Below are positions 33,937 to 41,323 of a stretch of 46,427 bases of DNA, piece after piece. Position 1 is the first letter of the stretch; each line of letters begins with the position of its first letter. Origin of the DNA: a virus; the IMG/VR virus record IMGVR_UViG_3300022921_001532, positions 1-46,427 of that record, one strand, 5' to 3'. The position numbers and the translations under genes are program-made. The notes under the pieces were generated by a model that was given only the letters and a program-made list of their open reading frames with translations, was not told the DNA's origin and ran no database searches.

Positions 33937-34771
33937 TTAATGTAGCCCTTATTATCTTACTATTATACAATACATCTTCAATATTGTCAACTTGACTTAC
34001 CATGTTACCAATTGGTATTCTTCCAATATTATTAGGTGTAGGAGGTACTGGCAAGTAATCTAAAAATTCTTGTAAATTAAATAAGTCTTGCCATTGATTC
34101 AATGGATCTACTTCCATTGCCAATGGTATTCTATCACCCAATGGTTGCATTTCATTATAAGTTGGATCATCATTGTCCCTGTAGGCTTCTCTGTAGTCTT
34201 TTCCTAAAATACGTTTGGCAAGATAAACATCATACTTTTCTGTTGTCATCAAATCAAGCCATTCATCTGTTAGTTTCATAGCACTGTTATTATAATACTC
34301 TCTACTTACCTGTTGGTCCCAATATATATGTCTGCATGATTCTGGTAATGGGTTAGTTCCGCCAGGCAACAATGTTTCGCATTGGTGACATAGACTATTA
34401 AGTTTTCCAATGGTTGTCACATCGTTATGATATTCTGGATAATCTTGATTTCGATGTTTATCCTGTACTAATTCAACACACCAATGGTGCATCTTATTAA
34501 GTAACTTTTGCATACTTGGAAAGTCACTATAATCGTTGATAATAAACTCAGGACCGCCGTATGCTTTAACTCCAGTAACTAAAACGTCAAATAATTCGTC
34601 AAATTTTTTCTTGTCAAAACTATCACTACGATTTTCTAGTCTAGATATTTCAGTTTCTTCAAGTGGTAGACTACAAAAAAGATTTGCCCATTCTCGTATT
34701 AAATGATGATCTACGAGTTTTATAGTCAATATTTTTCCAGTGTCAAGATGTAACTTCATGTCCATTGTCAT
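33923..34771 (-). CDS. Protein of unknown function, paralogue of 32346-33329
   Basis: 282 aa from ATG 34771; in-frame ATGs at 34765 and 34759 are also possible, the last giving the best match to the paralogue's start, while AAAGG lies 9 bases before 34765. Shared features with 32346-33329 are the N-terminal TGKILTIKLVDHH strand pair, ILGKDYREAYRDNDDP in the middle and PTPNNIGRIPIGN at the end. CHQCETLLPGG (a CxxC) and HIYWDQQVSREYY are not in the paralogue. No known catalytic motif. Confidence 0.6.
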   Translation of the reverse strand: MTMDMKLHLDTGKILTIKLVDHHLIREWANLFCSLPLEETEISRLENRSDSFDKKKFDELFDVLVTGVKAYGGPEFIINDYSDFPSMQKLLNKMHHWCVELVQDKHRNQDYPEYHNDVTTIGKLNSLCHQCETLLPGGTNPLPESCRHIYWDQQVSREYYNNSAMKLTDEWLDLMTTEKYDVYLAKRILGKDYREAYRDNDDPTYNEMQPLGDRIPLAMEVDPLNQWQDLFNLQEFLDYLPVPPTPNNIGRIPIGNMVSQVDNIEDVLYNSKIIRATLNESI

Positions 34772-35120
34772 CAACCTTTACTATTGGGGGGTCACTACTG
34801 TGCCATTTACGTGTAAGCATACTTACAAATTTCATATCTTCTAATGCTTCAAAACTATGAGCTGTACCAATTGGTATACGTATACTATCACCTTCATATA
34901 ATATTTTTTTAATAGGTTTATCCGTAAGTTCAGTAAACATACAACAGCCATGTACTACTAGCATATACTCATGGAAGTGAGGATGATAATGATACCCTCT
35001 GATTTCTCCCTTTTTAATAGTCATTAAGTTATATTCTACTACCGCTTCGTCAGGATAAAAACTTCTGATTACTCCCCTATGGTCTTCAAAAACTTCTGGT
35101 TCTAAATATTCACAATTCAT
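34743..35120 (-). CDS. Cupin sugar-isomerase-like protein (FdtA/WxcM or RmlC-like)
   Basis: 125 aa, a single cupin domain. FEDHRGVIRSF at the start and EIRGYHYHPHFHEYMLVVHG (~residues 38-57) resemble RmlC/FdtA, with His residues H43, H45, H47, H49 as possible base and metal ligands. KKILYEGDSIRIPIGTAHSFEAL is the second cupin motif. Family members isomerise or epimerise dTDP-4-keto-hexoses. The neighbourhood (DegT, dehydrogenase, epimerase) supports nucleotide-sugar work. The start overlaps the UDP-glucose dehydrogenase-like gene by 4 bases. Confidence 0.72.
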   Translation of the reverse strand: MNCEYLEPEVFEDHRGVIRSFYPDEAVVEYNLMTIKKGEIRGYHYHPHFHEYMLVVHGCCMFTELTDKPIKKILYEGDSIRIPIGTAHSFEALEDMKFVSMLTRKWHSSDPPIVKVDDNGHEVTS

Positions 35121-35911
35121 TTTCTCATACCCTCAAAAACTGTAGTTTCAAATTTATTATTTTCAGCATCTAATAATTTAAAAAATTCATATGGTAGTTC
35201 TAATGCTTCGCATAGTTTTTGCATTGCTAACACATCCTTGGGCAAGCATGCACCACCATAGCCACGTAAATCTTTACTTACATCTAAATACTCATCTGGC
35301 ATACTGTTATTGGTTAAAAATGCGTGTTTAACAACATCATAATCTGCATTTATTTTTTCGCATATCTCAAAAAGCACATTAGCAAAAACAATACGAGTAG
35401 CATTAAATGTATTATGATAATACTTCATTATTTCTGCTTCAGTTGGTGTTACACGCATTTGACTCTTGGGTAAATCTCCATGACTGCGTATAACAACATA
35501 ATAATGATTAATATTTTCAGTACCCACTAATAATAGTTTATGATCAAAAACAAAATCATATTCTGCACTGCGCTCTTTTAAAAATTCAGGAACAAATACA
35601 ATACGATCTGTATTGTATTTTTGGTTAAGTTTATTAGTATGTCCAGGCTTAATTGTACTTTTTATAGCACAAATACCAGTATAATTATTTTCAAATAGCT
35701 CGTGTACTACACTGTCTACAATTTCAGTATTACAACTACCATCTTGATTACTTGGCGTAGGAACACAAATATAACATATTTCTGTGTTTAGTACGTCAGA
35801 TATACTGGTGCCTAAAATTAAATCATGTACACTAACATTGTATCCACATTTTTCAAAACCTGACTTGCAAGCATTACCTACAACTCCTAAACCAACAACA
35901 CCTATTTCCAT
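35117..35911 (-). CDS. UDP-glucose/GDP-mannose 6-dehydrogenase-like protein, short form
   Basis: 264 aa against about 400-450. The NAD domain begins MEIGVVGLGVVGNACKSGF (GLGVVG 7-12), with YICVPTPSN and AIKSTIKPGHT (76-92). The central domain has KYYHNTFNATRIVFANVLFEIC with K163 and N167. The active-site Cys is C222 in RGYGGACLPKD, so the catalytic thiol and following Lys are intact. The C-terminal UDP-binding domain is missing. Normally oxidises UDP-glucose to UDP-glucuronate (or GDP-mannose) with two NAD+. In the short form the sugar-nucleotide specificity cannot be told. Confidence 0.8.
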   Translation of the reverse strand: MEIGVVGLGVVGNACKSGFEKCGYNVSVHDLILGTSISDVLNTEICYICVPTPSNQDGSCNTEIVDSVVHELFENNYTGICAIKSTIKPGHTNKLNQKYNTDRIVFVPEFLKERSAEYDFVFDHKLLLVGTENINHYYVVIRSHGDLPKSQMRVTPTEAEIMKYYHNTFNATRIVFANVLFEICEKINADYDVVKHAFLTNNSMPDEYLDVSKDLRGYGGACLPKDVLAMQKLCEALELPYEFFKLLDAENNKFETTVFEGMRK

Positions 35912-36420
35912 TTTACACTACATCCAAAACTAGGGTTGGGTTCCCAATTGATTGGTTTATTTACTAGTGTTAAATCCAATGCATGACGTAAACTACTGCC
36001 AGTGGGCATTAAGTCGTTACTAGTGTGACTTGGATCTAGTTCACCATGATATACAATAATACCATCAGTGTCTACTACATAAAACTCAGGTGTGCATACT
36101 GCACCATATGCTGTTGCAATACCTTGATCGCCATCAAAAATATATGGACATTGTAAATCCCACCGTTCCATAAAATCCTCCATGTATTCAGGAGCATCTT
36201 CTGGATGACTATCTTCAGTTGTTGGACTTGCATCATTACTGTTAATAGCAAATACTTTGACTCTATCTTTGTAATCTTTTACTAGTTGACTGATTGCTGG
36301 CATCCTGAATAGTACATATGGACAATGATTACAAATAATCATCACTAAGTTTACATGCCCACGCTCTGCAGGATAAAACGCCTGCTTTCCAATCATATTG
36401 TCGCTTGTTTCTAAAGACAT
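35902..36420 (-). CDS. Thioredoxin-fold (AhpC/TSA-redoxin) family protein
   Basis: 172 aa from ATG 36420, which overlaps the upstream stop by 10 bases; a start 10 codons earlier is possible but would overlap 40 bases. VNLVMIICNHCPYVLFRMPAI gives the redox pair C30-x2-C33 (CNHC) at the end of the first strand. VFAINSNDA, PYIFDGDQGIATAYGAVCTPEFYVVD (cis-Pro T-P after a Cys) and VVYHGELD-like strands complete the fold. Cytosolic, no signal. May supply reductant or protect the Fe-S enzymes; the context with sugar-nucleotide enzymes gives no direct partner. Confidence 0.75.
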   Translation of the reverse strand: MSLETSDNMIGKQAFYPAERGHVNLVMIICNHCPYVLFRMPAISQLVKDYKDRVKVFAINSNDASPTTEDSHPEDAPEYMEDFMERWDLQCPYIFDGDQGIATAYGAVCTPEFYVVDTDGIIVYHGELDPSHTSNDLMPTGSSLRHALDLTLVNKPINWEPNPSFGCSVKWK

Positions 36421-37256
36421 TTTTCTAATCCTGTTTTTAAATCTGTCCATATAAAGTCAGGGACTAAACTTTTTAATTTTGTTAAATCAGGTGCCCTTCT
36501 TGGAGTACTGCCAGGCGGGCTATCTACTAATTCAAAATAGTCGGGTAGCTGCAAGAGTTCTACAATAATATTTGCAACGTCTATAATTTTAGTTTCAGTT
36601 GGATTACCAATATTAATAATTTTGTTTTCTTCTTTCAATACAGATGTTGTTAATTTTACTGCATCCTCAACATAACAAAAACTGCGAGTGTCACTCCACC
36701 CAGGTAGTTTATAGTCTCCTGTTTTAACACGATCTATAAACTCTGGAATAAAATGATTTTGCTGTCCTGGACCATATACATTGTGGTACCGTAGTATTGT
36801 ATATGTGTTACCACGTTCTACACTATGACTAATAACTGCACTTTCCATTGCAATTTTTCCACTAGCATAACACCAACGTGGATTTGTAATATCTTCCACT
36901 GTCAGTGGAACGTCTTCCGGTGTAGGAATTGTCGCCCATCCCTGATTGACAGTTCCAGCATATTCTTCACTACTTCCAGCATATACAAAATGAGCATTAG
37001 GGTAGCGTTTAAGTAAATTCATTGTTGGTGTAACAATACTATCAATAACACTAAATGGAGTGCTATAGAAATTCTTTGTACTATTAAATGCTGCTAAGTG
37101 TACAACTGTATCAATATCATCAGGAAGTACATTTACAAATTTAGTATTACTGAGGTCTCCATTGTAATCACAATTTTGTTTGTCAACTGTGATACAGTTC
37201 ATGTATTTTTTTAAATGGCTACCTATAAATCCATTTGCTCCTGTTAATAATATCAT
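36411..37256 (-). CDS. NAD-dependent epimerase/dehydratase (extended SDR)
   Basis: 281 aa. GANGFIG at 6-12 binds NAD, VVHLAAFNSTKNFYSTP is the family's (L)AA element, VYAGSSEEYAG carries S95/S96 and WCYASGKIAMESAV gives Y130-x3-K134. HNVYGPGQQNHFIPEF and RSFCYVEDAV follow, as in UDP-glucose 4-epimerase-type enzymes. All catalytic residues are present. Probably interconverts a nucleotide sugar feeding the glycosyltransferases of this region. It is the first gene behind the candidate late promoter at 37281-37291 and has a TGGAGT ribosome site. Confidence 0.85.
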   Translation of the reverse strand: MILLTGANGFIGSHLKKYMNCITVDKQNCDYNGDLSNTKFVNVLPDDIDTVVHLAAFNSTKNFYSTPFSVIDSIVTPTMNLLKRYPNAHFVYAGSSEEYAGTVNQGWATIPTPEDVPLTVEDITNPRWCYASGKIAMESAVISHSVERGNTYTILRYHNVYGPGQQNHFIPEFIDRVKTGDYKLPGWSDTRSFCYVEDAVKLTTSVLKEENKIINIGNPTETKIIDVANIIVELLQLPDYFELVDSPPGSTPRRAPDLTKLKSLVPDFIWTDLKTGLEKCL

Positions 37257-37280
37257 GTATACTCCATTAACTACTATGTT

Positions 37281-37291
37281 TATTTATTCAA
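37281..37291 (-). promoter_or_regulatory. Candidate late promoter (AATAAATA type)
   Basis: On the minus strand TTGAATAAATA ends 24 bases before ATG 37256, an exact copy of the 11-mer at 21134-21144 at the same distance from its start codon. The 27-base gap 37257-37283 is the second of the two real gaps in the minus-strand array. It overlaps the stop codon of the gene upstream (37284-37286). Confidence 0.55.
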
Positions 37292-38513
37292 CAATACTTT
37301 TAAGAATTTGTATAAATCTTTCTTTTTGGTCTTGTTTAAAGGTTACCTTTAAATGATTCCAATTGTAAATGTTTTGTTCGTGAATTTTCTCTAGTAACTC
37401 TGGAGTCTTTTCAATTTCTATTATTTCCATTAGACTTGATCTACACTTTATTAGTCTGTCTATCATGTACGGCTCTTCGTCATAATCTTCACTAAACAGC
37501 CAATCCCAGGTTTTAAATCCCCAATCATTAAGCTGTTTTACTATGCCCTGTTGCCCAACCCATATTGTAGGTTGTTGATACACAAATGCTCTAAAGGTTG
37601 CTTCACTTATGAATAACCCACTGCTTTGAATGTCTGTTTCAGTTATAACACTAGCAAAGCTGGCGTTATACCAAGGTAAACTACTGACAGTTGTATCTGA
37701 ACCAGCGCACCAGTTACTGTCATGATCTGTAACATCTAAAACATAAGGAGTGTGTAATCCTACGTCTGCTAAATCGTGCCACATGTCAGATATTTCTTTG
37801 TCAGTCCATTTAAGACTGGCCATATGTTCTTGATAAGTTTGCATAATAGTAATAAACGCACGTGCCTTATCTAAAAAACCCCAGCCGTCTATTCTGTCAG
37901 CAATACTAATAAATCCATGAGGAGGGTGCATTAGATATGGTTTATTTTTTAATAACCAAGTCCAAAATACTCTGCCAGGTTTCATAAAACGCTGTAAGCA
38001 AATATATTGAGCAACAAAATTGCGTTCAGTGATTGGTTTTAATGTCCAGTCTTTGGGGTCAATTTCTGATTCTACATGTCTAAGAATATCATGTCCATAG
38101 CAAGTAAACCCAAACGTTCTAATTTTTTTACTTTTTTGTCGCTGTTGTACTCGTAGATCTCCGCTTACCCATACAACATTATTATAGGGTATATTTTCTT
38201 TATCACAAAACTGTTCAAGAGTTAAATCAAAGTCATGTGAGTGTTCTATCGGATAATCATTAGATGGATTTGTACTTTCTTGGAATGTACTAAAAACAAT
38301 ACGACATTTGCCTTGTTGTGCATCTATTAACACGTTCTTGGGAATGTATGGAGAAATGACGCCGTTAATCGCAGGATGACTATCTGGATCTTGGTTTAAC
38401 TCACACCAATGTATATAAGTGCCAGACTCTGATTCAGATAGTTTATAAGTTTTTAGAAGTTCTGGAATTAAGGGACATTGCCAATGCTTATTCCTGTCAA
38501 TCTTTGGAATCAT
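37284..38513 (-). CDS. Uncharacterised protein, possible glycosyltransferase relative
   Basis: 409 aa. No firm family. The C-terminal region has FISEATFRAFVYQQPTIWVGQQG, LNDWGFKTWDWLFSEDYDEE and later LIKCRSSLMEIIEIEK. This order (SE.TF...F..QP.I.VG..G....L...GF.T....F.E.YD) recurs in phage and marine bacterial proteins annotated loosely as glycosyl- or fucosyltransferase-like, in which the SEKTF part is thought to lie in the sugar-nucleotide site. N-terminal half is unassigned. The start overlaps the upstream radical SAM gene by 17 bases. Confidence 0.5.
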   Translation of the reverse strand: MIPKIDRNKHWQCPLIPELLKTYKLSESESGTYIHWCELNQDPDSHPAINGVISPYIPKNVLIDAQQGKCRIVFSTFQESTNPSNDYPIEHSHDFDLTLEQFCDKENIPYNNVVWVSGDLRVQQRQKSKKIRTFGFTCYGHDILRHVESEIDPKDWTLKPITERNFVAQYICLQRFMKPGRVFWTWLLKNKPYLMHPPHGFISIADRIDGWGFLDKARAFITIMQTYQEHMASLKWTDKEISDMWHDLADVGLHTPYVLDVTDHDSNWCAGSDTTVSSLPWYNASFASVITETDIQSSGLFISEATFRAFVYQQPTIWVGQQGIVKQLNDWGFKTWDWLFSEDYDEEPYMIDRLIKCRSSLMEIIEIEKTPELLEKIHEQNIYNWNHLKVTFKQDQKERFIQILKSIVE

Positions 38514-39807
38514 GCCAGTAGTTATCCCAAATATATTTTAGCTCTGGAAAAGTACTTCTAGTATCTTCATTACGCAATAAATCTAACCTGTGTGTATGCT
38601 TACACATTTCAATCAGTTCTTTTTCATTTGATTTTTCACTGTGCATCCATTTAATAGCAGTATGAATAGTACTATAAACTGGACTATGTGGTTTAACACG
38701 TAACCAGTCTAAATGGCTTAGCCATATATCTTCTACTTCCTTTTTCATATGATCAGGAAAATTTTGAATATTATAAAAACTTGGATTTTGTAGTATGTTC
38801 CAGAACATGCTCCACTTAGTTACCCATCCCTTTTCAACCCACTGTCTATTTAAATCACACACAGTATAAGCATTTAAAATCTGTATAGTAGGACTTATTC
38901 CTACTTTTACATGTGGGGTTTCTTTATGAATTAGTTGCATGTTTTGTTCTATTTCTGGCCATACAGTATCTTTACGTATGTTTTCTGCACGTTTACCGTA
39001 TGTGTCGATACTGCCAGCACAGTATACATTACTAAAATGTTTCCACATGTCAACAACATTTGTTTGTTTGTACTTCATAATACTTAAATTACTACTGTAT
39101 CTTATATGTACATCGGTAAGTTTAAGCTCTATTAATTTGTTTAGTATACGATAATGTTCTTCCATGAACAAAGGCTCACCACCCGCAAAATATATTTCTT
39201 GCATATGTGGTAGATACTCTTCCAATCTATCAAGTAACTTTTTACTGTCCTTTACGCCATGAATAATTGCAGTTGCGTTTGGATCCCCAGTACCGTAATT
39301 ATGAATTTCATGTTCTGTACTTAACTTTTTTGCGTCAGCAAACCATTTACTACTGCTAAAGTGGCCGCACATTTTGCAACGCATATTACAAATATTACTA
39401 AACCTGATATCTAAATATATTGGTTTTGCTTCAGTAGCATTGCCTTGGTCGTCTGTGCTTAGTACCATTGGTTTAGATGCTTCATGAAACTTTGTTATTG
39501 CGTCATGTCGTAAACTAAATCCACTCTGATCTTCTTTTTTATAACATGTACTACAATGTGGTACTTTTTTATCATTAACTAACGATTTGCGCAATGTACG
39601 CATATTATTGCCTTGCCAAATATCATCAAAATCTTCTTGATTAATATTACCAATCGGTCTTTTCCAGTCCCCAATACAACAAGGCAACACATCACCAGTT
39701 GCAGTTACATGAATATGACTCCATAATAAAGGACAATAACTTTTAGTTTGTTTAATCATTTCATCAGGAGTTAAATTATCCTGTATTAATTTTTTAATAT
39801 CTGTCAT
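38497..39807 (-). CDS. N-terminal-twitch radical SAM protein
   Basis: 436 aa. A helical N-terminus of about 20 residues precedes C25 (SYCPLLWSHIHVT), C43-C44 (VLPCC) and C85-x2-C88 (VPHCSTC). Core C140-x3-C144-x2-C147 (SNICNMRCKMCGHFSSS). GGEP is at 209-212 in IYFAGGEP. AENIRKDTVW, IQILNAYTVCDLN and the tail LDLLRNEDTRSTFPEL follow the family, and SIDTYG replaces the usual SIDG/SVDS strand end. One base separates it from the next upstream gene. Substrate unknown. Confidence 0.83.
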   Translation of the reverse strand: MTDIKKLIQDNLTPDEMIKQTKSYCPLLWSHIHVTATGDVLPCCIGDWKRPIGNINQEDFDDIWQGNNMRTLRKSLVNDKKVPHCSTCYKKEDQSGFSLRHDAITKFHEASKPMVLSTDDQGNATEAKPIYLDIRFSNICNMRCKMCGHFSSSKWFADAKKLSTEHEIHNYGTGDPNATAIIHGVKDSKKLLDRLEEYLPHMQEIYFAGGEPLFMEEHYRILNKLIELKLTDVHIRYSSNLSIMKYKQTNVVDMWKHFSNVYCAGSIDTYGKRAENIRKDTVWPEIEQNMQLIHKETPHVKVGISPTIQILNAYTVCDLNRQWVEKGWVTKWSMFWNILQNPSFYNIQNFPDHMKKEVEDIWLSHLDWLRVKPHSPVYSTIHTAIKWMHSEKSNEKELIEMCKHTHRLDLLRNEDTRSTFPELKYIWDNYWHDSKD

Positions 39808-39808
39808 A

Positions 39809-41323
39809 TTACTTCTTACTACTTAATTTTTTAAAATCTAAATTACAGTCATTTAAGAAATCTTCATATTCAGGAAACGTTTTGGAAAAGTTAGTATTTC
39901 TGCGCTTATCCATATCAGTGATAAAGATATGAAAGTTTGCTTTCCAAATTTGCATTAGCTCTTCACACCTTTCGTTTTCTCTATGAGCATAATAAGCATA
40001 GTCAACAACTCTACCCATTTTTTCTGCTTCAAAATCATAAAAGTTTTTATTGTCAGGACCCGCTGTTAGATTGTTCATCATAAAATTATATTGGTCCCAC
40101 AGCATAGGCATTGTTTGTTTTCTATCAGGAATTGGAACACCTAAATGAACTGGCCAAGTGATAGGACTAATATCTAAATGCACTGCACAAGGTTTTTCTC
40201 CCCTATCCCAATTGTCAATTAAATTGTTTTCTAGGAAAAAGTTTGCATAGTTTGAAAATCTGCCGTTATATTTGTTTTTAGATTGTTTAATTTTTAAGAT
40301 TTCTTCTAAAAATTTTCCGTAACTTGGAATACTCATCAGACTATACGCTGACATTATAGTATTGTCAACTGTTGGATGTTCTTCTATTAGTTGTGTGAGT
40401 CTTTCCCACAACATATTAAAATCTAATCCGGTACGAATATATTCAGCCTGCTCTCCCCAGCCATCAAGACTAGTAAAAAGTGTTAATTTTTTAACAATGT
40501 TGCTATCTTCATTTCGTTTAATAAAGTTTAGTAACTGTTGCCAATTTTTTTCAGGTGCATTTAGATTTGTATTAATATTTAATTCTAAATCAGGAATAGG
40601 ATTATTTTCTATTTCTGAAAGTAACTTAAAAGTATCCTTGGCCATTAATGGCTCGCCACCAGTAATACGCAAATTTTTAATACCAGTTCTTAGTTCAGGC
40701 CACCATGACCAAAAAGCATTTACATACGGATTATAATCTCTATTCTTATAAGGTAATTCTCCAGTATGCCTTGCCCATTCTAAACTGTGATATTCCCACT
40801 GTCTTTCTGACGTAGTATCATCAAACAACATAATAGGTGTTTCTGTTTCTTGTTCTTTAACCCAACTGCTACTAAATGTAGGACTGCAATAAGTACATTT
40901 CAAATTGCATACGTTGCTAAAACTAACTTCCAAGTAACTGGGTATGTGTTTTTCACCCAGTCCACTTTGTTTAATTTTTTCAAATCTATCTGCAAAAAGA
41001 TTGGCACTTTTTAAATATCGATCTGTTACTGCTTCTGAATTACTATCTTCCATTTTATAACAGTAATTACATGGACTAGGACGTTCACCGTCTAACATAG
41101 CCTTGCGCTGTTCTATTTTTTGTTTACTGTTATGTATAGCAGTTGGATTGTTTTCTAAATCTTCAAGATCTATCTTGTGTGGAGCAGGGTGGTGACAACT
41201 ATGAGTCATGCCAGTATGCAAGTGCATTGTTACCTGATCCCATTTTGCTAGACAAAATCCTGGACCAACAGTATTCAATTTTTCTCGCATCTGTATTGCT
41301 TTGTCGAGCTCTTGTTGATTCAT
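39809..41323 (-). CDS. N-terminal-twitch radical SAM protein, longest single-domain-pair member
   Basis: 504 aa. C24 (PGFCLAKWDQVTMHLHTG), C43 (HSCHHPAPH; one Cys where siblings have CC, with two His next to it) and C85-x2-C88 (SPCNYC). Core C139-x3-C143-x2-C146 (SNVCNLKCTYCSPTFSSSW). GGEP is at 222-225. AEYIRTGLDF is present; the tail is MDKRRNTNFSKTFPEY. Residues ~375-440 (PITWPVHLGVPIPDR, MMNNLTAGPDNKNF) form an insert not seen in siblings. Ends one base before the next gene and begins within the stop of the gene upstream (ATGA-type overlap). Confidence 0.82.
   Translation of the reverse strand: MNQQELDKAIQMREKLNTVGPGFCLAKWDQVTMHLHTGMTHSCHHPAPHKIDLEDLENNPTAIHNSKQKIEQRKAMLDGERPSPCNYCYKMEDSNSEAVTDRYLKSANLFADRFEKIKQSGLGEKHIPSYLEVSFSNVCNLKCTYCSPTFSSSWVKEQETETPIMLFDDTTSERQWEYHSLEWARHTGELPYKNRDYNPYVNAFWSWWPELRTGIKNLRITGGEPLMAKDTFKLLSEIENNPIPDLELNINTNLNAPEKNWQQLLNFIKRNEDSNIVKKLTLFTSLDGWGEQAEYIRTGLDFNMLWERLTQLIEEHPTVDNTIMSAYSLMSIPSYGKFLEEILKIKQSKNKYNGRFSNYANFFLENNLIDNWDRGEKPCAVHLDISPITWPVHLGVPIPDRKQTMPMLWDQYNFMMNNLTAGPDNKNFYDFEAEKMGRVVDYAYYAHRENERCEELMQIWKANFHIFITDMDKRRNTNFSKTFPEYEDFLNDCNLDFKKLSSKK

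Noticed and set aside
40362-40736. 124-codon open frame on the plus strand
   Set aside because: Antisense to the radical SAM gene 39809-41323; Ser-rich, no initiation signal.
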